Assembly (NCBI GenBank): GCA_002803225.1
Contig: NXFV01000010.1
Coordinates: 1-25,186 of the forward strand
Direction of reading: 5' to 3'
Length of the DNA stretch: 25,186 bases
Origin: Gamarada debralockiae
Lineage: Eukaryota; Ascomycota; Leotiomycetes; Helotiales; Hyphodiscaceae
In this document: one piece after another, positions 20,242 to 25,186 of the stretch
Numbering within the stretch: position 1 is the first letter of the stretch
Layout of the letters: each line of letters opens with the position of its first letter
Translations under genes and position numbers: made by a program
The notes under the pieces: generated by a model
Database searches by the model: none
The model's input: the letters and a program-made list of their open reading frames with translations, nothing else
What the model was told of the DNA's origin: nothing

Positions 20242-22966
20242 ATGTCTTTCGGTTGGTCCGCCGGCGATATCGTCTCCGCCGTAAGCACTCTTGTCAAAGT
20301 TGGTAAGGCTCTGAAGGAATCAGGTGGGGCTGCAAGTGAATACCAGGATGCGGTGGACTACTTGACCAGTGTGGGGAAGACGCTGAGTGGGGTTCAGACG
20401 ATCCTTCAGAATAACCCGGACTTGGAATGGGAGCCGGAGTTAATTGAGCAAGCGGAGAAGCTTAAGTCTGCTGTCGAGGACTTCAAGAAGAAAATCGATA
20501 AATATGATCTCTCTTTGGGGGAGGACACAAAGAGGAAGAAGGCGAGGAGAAGTATGTATCTCTCGGCGCATTCCTCTCCCTATTCCTCAGGATTTCGCGA
20601 GTTTTCAGAGCGAACCTTACTTGAAGACCATATCTTTGGTGCACGAAAATCTTGCGGAAGCCATGGAACGCTCCCAGCTCTGATCATTCATCGCTTTTGA
20701 GTAATTGCTGACTCCGAGATTTCAAGTCCCGAGAGAGATCCAGTTTGCCCTGTCGGACCAGGTCAAGGAGTTGAGAGCGGCGATTTCGCAGCCTCAGATT
20801 GTGTTGGGTGTGTTCATCAGCTTGCAGAACCTGTAAGTGATCTCGGAGTATTCGACTTAGCGAAATGCTGACAAGTCTTTAAGATCGTCCATGCTAGAGC
20901 TGTCTAGAAAGACAGAGCTGTCTCACAACGCGCTCAACCAATTGTCGGAGGTTTGCTCTCAGGAGTTGCCAAATATATCTGACTCCATCAGCCTACTGAG
21001 GCGTGACCTATTGTCTAGTATCCAAGATAATAACGACTTCCAGCGTGAAATGGAGACGAAGGTCCAGAATTGCTTGGCTAGCGTAAAGCTGCACATGGGA
21101 GAAGTCAAGGACCTTCACAAGTCCCTTGCAGGCAAAAACGAGACAAGCAATCGGGAGCTTCGGGGTTGGCAGAATGAGCTCGGATTCTCGATCCAGGCTC
21201 TTTATAACTGCTCAAAGCTTCAACTGGATATTTTGTTGAGAAATGAAGCCAGGCTTGACGCGCTACCAAAGCCAAAGGCGCCAGCGTTGCCAGCGACAGC
21301 TCCCTTACAGACGGTGATGAACACTGTCCAGGTCATTAGCACTGTGGTGAGCGCAATCGGCGCAATTTCTTCCTTTACGTCGCAGCAATCATCATCTGAA
21401 CCACGGAGCTTGCCGCCCGCACCTCTCCCATATCGTACTCGACCGTCTGCTGCGATTTTACCATCACCGCCTTATGATGATGCCTGGGAAGCAGCGTACA
21501 ACGCAGCGGCTGAGTCTTTCTCCATGAATGACATGAGCACGTCACAGGGGATATTACATGGTCCAATTCCTCAAGAAACATTCCGTGACGAAGCCACTTC
21601 GCTGTCACCAAATGCAAATCGGGAGAGAACAACCTTGCGCACCACGAGTATCTACCTCCCACTTGGATCCGACTCCGGTGTGAATGAGACACAGCATCGC
21701 CGTTCTGCATCCGTCACCTCGTACACGTCTTACCAAATGCAACGCTTTCTCGATGACCAGCAAGATAATAGAGCAAAGCTCGCTCTACATCCCAACTCTG
21801 TACCAAGGGACTTTGATAACCAATTCCAGATCTCGAAGGAGACTATCGAGGACAGACAGAGAGAAGACCAAGGTGTCGTGAAATTTCAACGGCCTTTCAT
21901 CTGCAACTTCGAAGCTTGCCGCTCAGATGATAGGTCCTTTAGCAGGTTCGCGGACCTCAAACGCCACTACAAGAGTATCCATAGCTGGACGGGTCTAGAG
22001 GGCGTAGCAACTATTTTTGATAAGGATGTTCCCAAGTCTTTAATAGCTAGGGAGAAAGATCTCAAATTGAAAGCAGAGCTGGGGATTATCATAGATCCGA
22101 GTAAGATGTACCTGATGGATCATATGCATAGGAAGCTTACGCAAAGTAGGATACCGGATAGTCACGCCTGAAGCTTCAGCAAGCATGTTTAAGCCGGGAC
22201 GCGTGTTTGAAGACCAAAGTTACCACTTGGATTCTTTTTTTGATCGCCACAGCGAGAGAGAGCTTTTCAAGTCCGCCGGTTATACCACAGGCTTTGTTGT
22301 TCTCAGCGTAAGCCAGGACGGGAAGAGCTGCAAATGCTTGTATGAATTCCTAGAAGTGACTGCAGCCGGTCTTAACTCAAAACTATGCTAACCGGTGCAC
22401 TGCATACAGAATGATACGGGATTTCGTGCCATATGCTAAGAGGAGATTGCCCTTAAGTTGCAGCGACTATGGCATAATATACACGAAGGACGAGTATGTA
22501 GAAAAAAGACATGAGTTCCAGGGCGAGAAGTTTGCCATGCCTGCTATTAAGGTGATAGGGGAGCGGCACGATGAATATGACGACCTCGGCCCATATTGTC
22601 GCCTCATGTGCGAGCCCACCTACAACATCAATCTCCGCCGCCCTGTTATGAATATTGGCTACGTCGATAAGTCATCTCTCGCAGTTCTCACTGACTGGTT
22701 CAATACGAAAAGATGGCAAAGATGCAAAAGTACCCCCTGAAAGGGCAACTAAGCTCCTTAATGAACCATCGTCCAGTGCCGAAAGACGGAAAGGAAGATT
22801 CCGAGAAGGATTTAAGTATTGCCTAGTCCAGAGCTGGTGGAAGTGCTGCGTAGGTTGGTGTGGATGCGAGGTCAACCCTGGATTATGTCAAGCGACGTGT
22901 CCAGATTGTGGTCATGAGAAATGCGAGTCTTGTACTTCTCCTGGTCCCTTGTCATCGCCCGAATAA
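20242..22966 (+). CDS. Multi-domain protein: STAND-like fungal N-terminal domain, C2H2 finger, DUF6590-like domain, Cys-rich tail
   Basis: The model joins 20242-20551, 20727-20832, 20884-22100, 22150-22339, 22410-22729 and 22794-22966, in frame, 771 aa. Residues 1-138 begin MSFGWSAGDIVSAVSTLVKV, the style of fungal N-terminal domains found on STAND/NLR-like and related proteins. A helical region follows to about 260, then a Pro/Ser-rich linker. A C2H2 finger has C479, C484, H500 and H505. From about 545, YRIVTPEASASMFKPGRVF, CKCL, YGIIYTKDE and MNIGYVDKSS follow the order of DUF6590 (assigned from memory). The tail (724-761) holds 11 Cys, ending CPDCGHEKCESC. Introns at 22101 (GTAAGA, 49 nt) and 22340 (GTATGA with a GCTAAC branch) are good. 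The 175-nt first intron ends in a rare AAG. The last intron (22730-22793, GTACCC donor) is weak; a +1 slip in the A run 22708-22711 would also join the frames. If 22101-22149 is retained, the protein ends at 22171 with 567 aa. The function is unknown; a nuclear or defence-related role is inference. Confidence 0.65.
22101..22149 (+). other. Predicted 49-nt intron that decides the protein's C-terminus
   Basis: Donor GTAAGA, branch-like GCTTAC and acceptor GTAG. Removing it converts DPS..., which ends in a stop at 22171, into DPRYRIVTPEA leading straight into the FKPGRVF region. Retaining it yields a 567-aa protein lacking the C-terminal domains, so it could be an alternative-splicing switch. 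Confidence 0.6.
22340..22409 (+). other. Predicted 70-nt intron inside the DUF6590-like region
   Basis: Donor GTATGA, a textbook GCTAAC branch at 22387-22392 and acceptor ATACAG at 22404-22409. Splicing joins GKSCKCL to MIRDFVPYAK in frame; the unspliced frame stops at 22391. Confidence 0.7.
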
Positions 22967-23110
22967 TCAATATTATTGAATGAACGTCTGGGAAAATATC
23001 AGCCTGGCCTAGACCTCTCCACATCTGCTCAGCCTCAACAAGGCTGCCGCAACTGAAAGACGACTTACTGGTCTTTGTTACTTTATTAGAAGTATGTTGA
23101 ATTTCACTTT

Positions 23111-23455
23111 CGCAATATTTTAATGCTTGTCCTATATCTCGGCGGGCAAAAGTAACAGTGTCTAGCGATTGTGGTCGAGTCTTCAAGGGAATGCCTGAGA
23201 AAGACAACATTGCACTTTTAGACGACGAAAATGACGAAGTGCTCTCGGACCTGTCCAAGAGTTCACTGTCACTGAAGCACGTTCCTTCAAAGGGGAAGGC
23301 AAAAGAAGAGGAATCGAGACAGTGATACCAAAGAGAGGACTGCATGAACGGCAGATGTACCGACGATACCCAAGAGCATGTTTCCGAGGAAGAGGATTGG
23401 GCCTCCTGTGACTATGGAAGTGGAAATGGCGACCACGGACGAAACTCATGATCGG
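23111..23455 (+). pseudogene. Acidic coding-like frame with one internal stop
   Basis: One plus frame, open after a TGA near 23109, reads SRRAKVTVSSDCGRVFKG and then MPEKDNIALLDDENDEVLSD from 23191. It meets a TGA (23323-23325) and continues as YQREDCMNGRCTDDTQEHVS and EEEDWASC to a second TGA near 23453. The acidic, Cys-containing composition on both sides of the first stop suggests a former coding exon, perhaps connected with the gene ending at 22966. The opposite strand also has a long open frame (22872-23345), which weakens the case. The family is not recognised. Confidence 0.25.
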
Positions 23456-23660
23456 CGACTGAAAAGAGACATCTAATTGCTTCGGGTCATCAGCAAGAGA
23501 GCACGTTACTCAACATCCAACAACAACCGGAAATAGGTTCACACAATGTCTCATGAACCAGCAGGTAAGAACAATCATTCCTCAATTATTCAAATAGCTA
23601 CAAGAAGTCTGAACAATCCTAACTCGTGTGACTGCCAGTCTCTTGCTAGCCACTGCCCAT

Positions 23661-24026
23661 CTATCTCGATGCAAATCCCACAAGAGACTTGATGGTCTTG
23701 ATGTCCAAGGGAGCAGCCAATAGATTCTCTTCTTGGGTGGTCTTGCCCAAAGCTGTGAAATATGGGGTCTTGAAGTGAACATCGAAGGTATCTTGGTCCT
23801 TGTCTTGGAGCAAATCAGCATCTGACCATTTCACAGTATAGACATTCGACGGTACAGATTTCTTCAACAACTATCATCGCCATGGACTTGCTCGAACACC
23901 TGGTACTTGGACTTCAAGTTATGTTACAGAGATGATGTCAGAGAGGAAGGGGTTGGAGGTGGATGCACTTACCACGTCGGTGTCGCTGGACTTGGCATTA
24001 TTCGCCAAGTTCGTGGAAGCTCCTAG
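23661..24026 (-). pseudogene. Broken ABM-like (antibiotic biosynthesis monooxygenase-type) gene copy
   Basis: Read on the minus strand, the first piece (24026-23973) gives LANNAKSSDTDV and ends at a GTAAGT donor. A 61-nt intron (23972-23912) leads to SKYQVFEQVHGDDS, then a stop. One frame over, from 23870, the text continues KKSVPSNVYTVKWSDADLLQ, HFKTPYFTALGK and ends IKSLVGFASR followed by TAG. The order (LA....YQVFEQ, HxxTPYFxxLxK, GFASR end) matches small dimeric ABM-fold enzymes that act on quinone-like or other small substrates, as I recall the family. The N-terminal strand and start codon are missing because a TAG lies at 24029-24027, and a frame change occurs near 23870-23880. Truncation plus frameshift suggests a dead copy; sequencing error explains only the frameshift. 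Confidence 0.45.
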
Positions 24027-24503
24027 CTAGTATGCCTTCCCCTGTTACGGCGCAGTGGATTTTTTGGGTGAGGCGCGGCCGCATTATGCCTCATTGCGAT
24101 ATAATAGAGGTCTTAGGGTTACGCTCCACCGCCCCAAATCAACACATAAGAGCCCCCTCCTAGTACCGGTTTAATTGCTTTATAAGATTGTAACCTTTGA
24201 TAAGCAATTCCTTTATATAAGCAATGGTTATAATTGACTCGAATGTAATGAAATAAGGTAATAAGCACAAAGTGGGGTCCAAATTACGCCTCGTTCAGGG
24301 GTCAAATAAGACTATTTTGGCCACATTTCAGGAGCAGAATTCTCCTACCAAAAGATCGTGTTTAAGCTGCATTCGAAGTAAAAACCCAATGTAATATTAC
24401 AAGCTTTTGTGACCCAATTATGACATTATAAATGTACTCTACTAGCCAATATTTCCTCCACTAGACCAATAAAACTAACGACACTCCCATTACCTTTCTA
24501 CAC
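24027..24503. other. AT-rich segment with small inverted repeats, no gene
   Basis: From about 24160 the base composition becomes clearly AT-richer than the rest of the window. AATTGCTT and AAGCAATT form an imperfect hairpin around 24174-24211, and TAAGCAAT recurs near 24228. No coding frame is supported. The composition suggests old repeat or transposon sequence, possibly mutated by RIP, but I cannot show this from one copy. Confidence 0.35.
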
Positions 24504-24713
24504 CTAATCAATATCTATATTATCATATGCCGCGTTATAGTCGCCACTAAGAATAGGATTAAAGTCATTGTTGTCCAAAGAGTCGAAATCAGGCTCTAAA
24601 CTAGTGTCTATATTAGTAGCGACATTATACTCGTCCTTTATCCCCGTCTTATCATCAAGAAGACCATTCCTTACTTCTCTTGCTATATAATACGTTACAG
24701 ATGGAAGATTCAT
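24504..24713 (-). CDS. Small acidic ORF of unknown function in AT-rich DNA
   Basis: An ATG-started 69-codon frame, strongly acidic (about a quarter Asp/Glu, with DNNDFNPILSGDYNAAYDNI near the end), closed by an in-frame stop just before its ATG. Its codons are AT-rich (ATA, AAT, GAT), unlike the neighbouring genes. It could be the C-terminal end of a transposon-encoded protein or a chance frame. No domain is recognised. Confidence 0.25.
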   Translation of the reverse strand: MNLPSVTYYIAREVRNGLLDDKTGIKDEYNVATNIDTSLEPDFDSLDNNDFNPILSGDYNAAYDNIDID

Positions 24714-25136
24714 TGGCTAAAGGGGTGAGGGAATCGAACAAGAGAAGGAGTGCCACAGGCGCGCGTCCTACGATAGAAACTTGTCCTATCAAAGTCGTTA
24801 ACATCTATAAATTCAAGCTCGGGTTTAGGAGCCCGGAAGGCTCGGAATCGGAGTCAGCAGCTAATACAAATGCTATGTGAAGTATAAGGCTTGCCGATCC
24901 TACTTGTTGTGACAGCTCTACGTAATGGAATCTCACGCATTGAAGACACTACCTAGAAAGTGCTGTATTGACGAAAATACTAAGCTAAGGAGAGAAGGAA
25001 AAGGTACGAGTACACGAAGTCTAATATAACTCTAGGACGCGTTAGTGCACGCTAGGTTCCTACGCCACGCTAAGCGCGTGACTCACTCGCAGTCAGACAT
25101 CGTCAGGTGATGTCACACTTGTAAAAGGGCAAGCCT

Positions 25137-25139
<3 letters not shown>
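24714..25139. other. Probable repeat-derived flank before the terminal T run
   Basis: It contains the second copy of the 19-nt repeat (24973-24991), a short hairpin (CACGC, TAAGC, GCGTG at about 25066-25080) and a dyad GACATC..GATGTC around 25096-25114. A plus-strand frame ending at 24880 (ESNKRRSATGARP, SPEGSESESAANTNAM) may or may not code. I judge the segment to be repeat-derived mainly from the shared 19-mer. Confidence 0.3.
24973..24991 (+). repeat. Second copy of the 19-nt dispersed sequence
   Basis: Identical to 17679-17697 in the same orientation, about 150 nt before the terminal T run. Confidence 0.6.

Positions 25140-25186
<47 letters not shown>
25140..25186. repeat. Poly(T) run at the end of the window
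   Basis: Forty-seven uninterrupted T residues run to the last base. If it is a poly(A) tail on the minus strand, the body of that retroelement would lie beyond the window. Otherwise it is a homopolymer at which an assembly stopped. Confidence 0.85.

Noticed and set aside
20591..20683. Coding-like text (DFASFQSEPYLKTISLVHEN) inside the first intron of the multi-domain gene
   Set aside because: It cannot be joined in phase with both neighbours using GT..AG sites; treating 20552-20726 as one intron keeps the frame. It might be a relic of an older exon.
22872..23345. 157-codon minus-strand frame opposite the zinc tail and acidic frame
   Set aside because: The plus-strand text (CPDCGHEKCESC, LLDDENDEVLSD) is much more protein-like; the minus frame is Ser-rich without a motif.
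1..25186. CRISPR arrays, rRNA genes, prokaryotic operons
   Set aside because: No regularly spaced repeats or rRNA sequence; introns show that the DNA is eukaryotic.

Overview
The window reads as nuclear DNA of a filamentous ascomycete (Pezizomycotina). Genes are interrupted by short GT..AG introns, mostly 49-70 nt, some with CTAAC/CTGAC-like branch sites. The proteins are fungal types: an MFS sugar porter, a Zn2Cys6 activator, a Ser/Thr-rich single-pass membrane protein, and a STAND-type N-terminal domain joined to a C2H2 finger and a DUF6590-like region. A leotiomycete is possible from the general style, but I cannot prove it from sequence alone.

Layout. 1-373 is the promoter of a complete nine-exon sugar transporter gene (374-2483, +, 535 aa by my splice model). 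2484-9148 is about 6.7 kb with no convincing gene. It holds scattered CGAC/CAAC-rich purine tracts, an A-rich stretch, and a roughly 540-bp MITE-like element with two ~135-nt inverted arms (6291-6827). 9149-11327 (-) is a complete three-exon Zn2Cys6 transcription factor whose DNA-binding domain resembles the yeast MAL-activator type. 11328-17882 is again gene-poor. It contains a strong 20-bp hairpin (12824-12877), a perfect 17-nt palindrome (12902-12918), and one coding-like island (14697-15131).

17883-18857 (+) is a single-pass surface protein whose frame is broken by what looks like one missing T in a T run. 19054-19920 (+) looks like a decayed gene. 20242-22966 (+) is, in my model, one six-exon gene of 771 codons. 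It combines a fungal STAND-like N-terminal domain, a C2H2 finger, a DUF6590-like domain and a Cys-rich C-terminal zinc module; the last splice is uncertain. From about 23100 to the end the sequence is remnant-rich: an acidic frame with one internal stop, a broken ABM-like monooxygenase copy on the minus strand, an AT-rich stretch with a small acidic ORF, and a 47-nt T run where the window stops.

Functional reading. The transporter and the MAL-type regulator would both fit carbohydrate sensing and uptake, but they lie 6.7 kb apart and nothing in the sequence shows that one controls the other. The most unusual item is the multi-domain gene at 20242-22966. The right third of the window has signs of gene decay or of homopolymer errors in the assembly, and these two explanations must be separated before calling anything a pseudogene.
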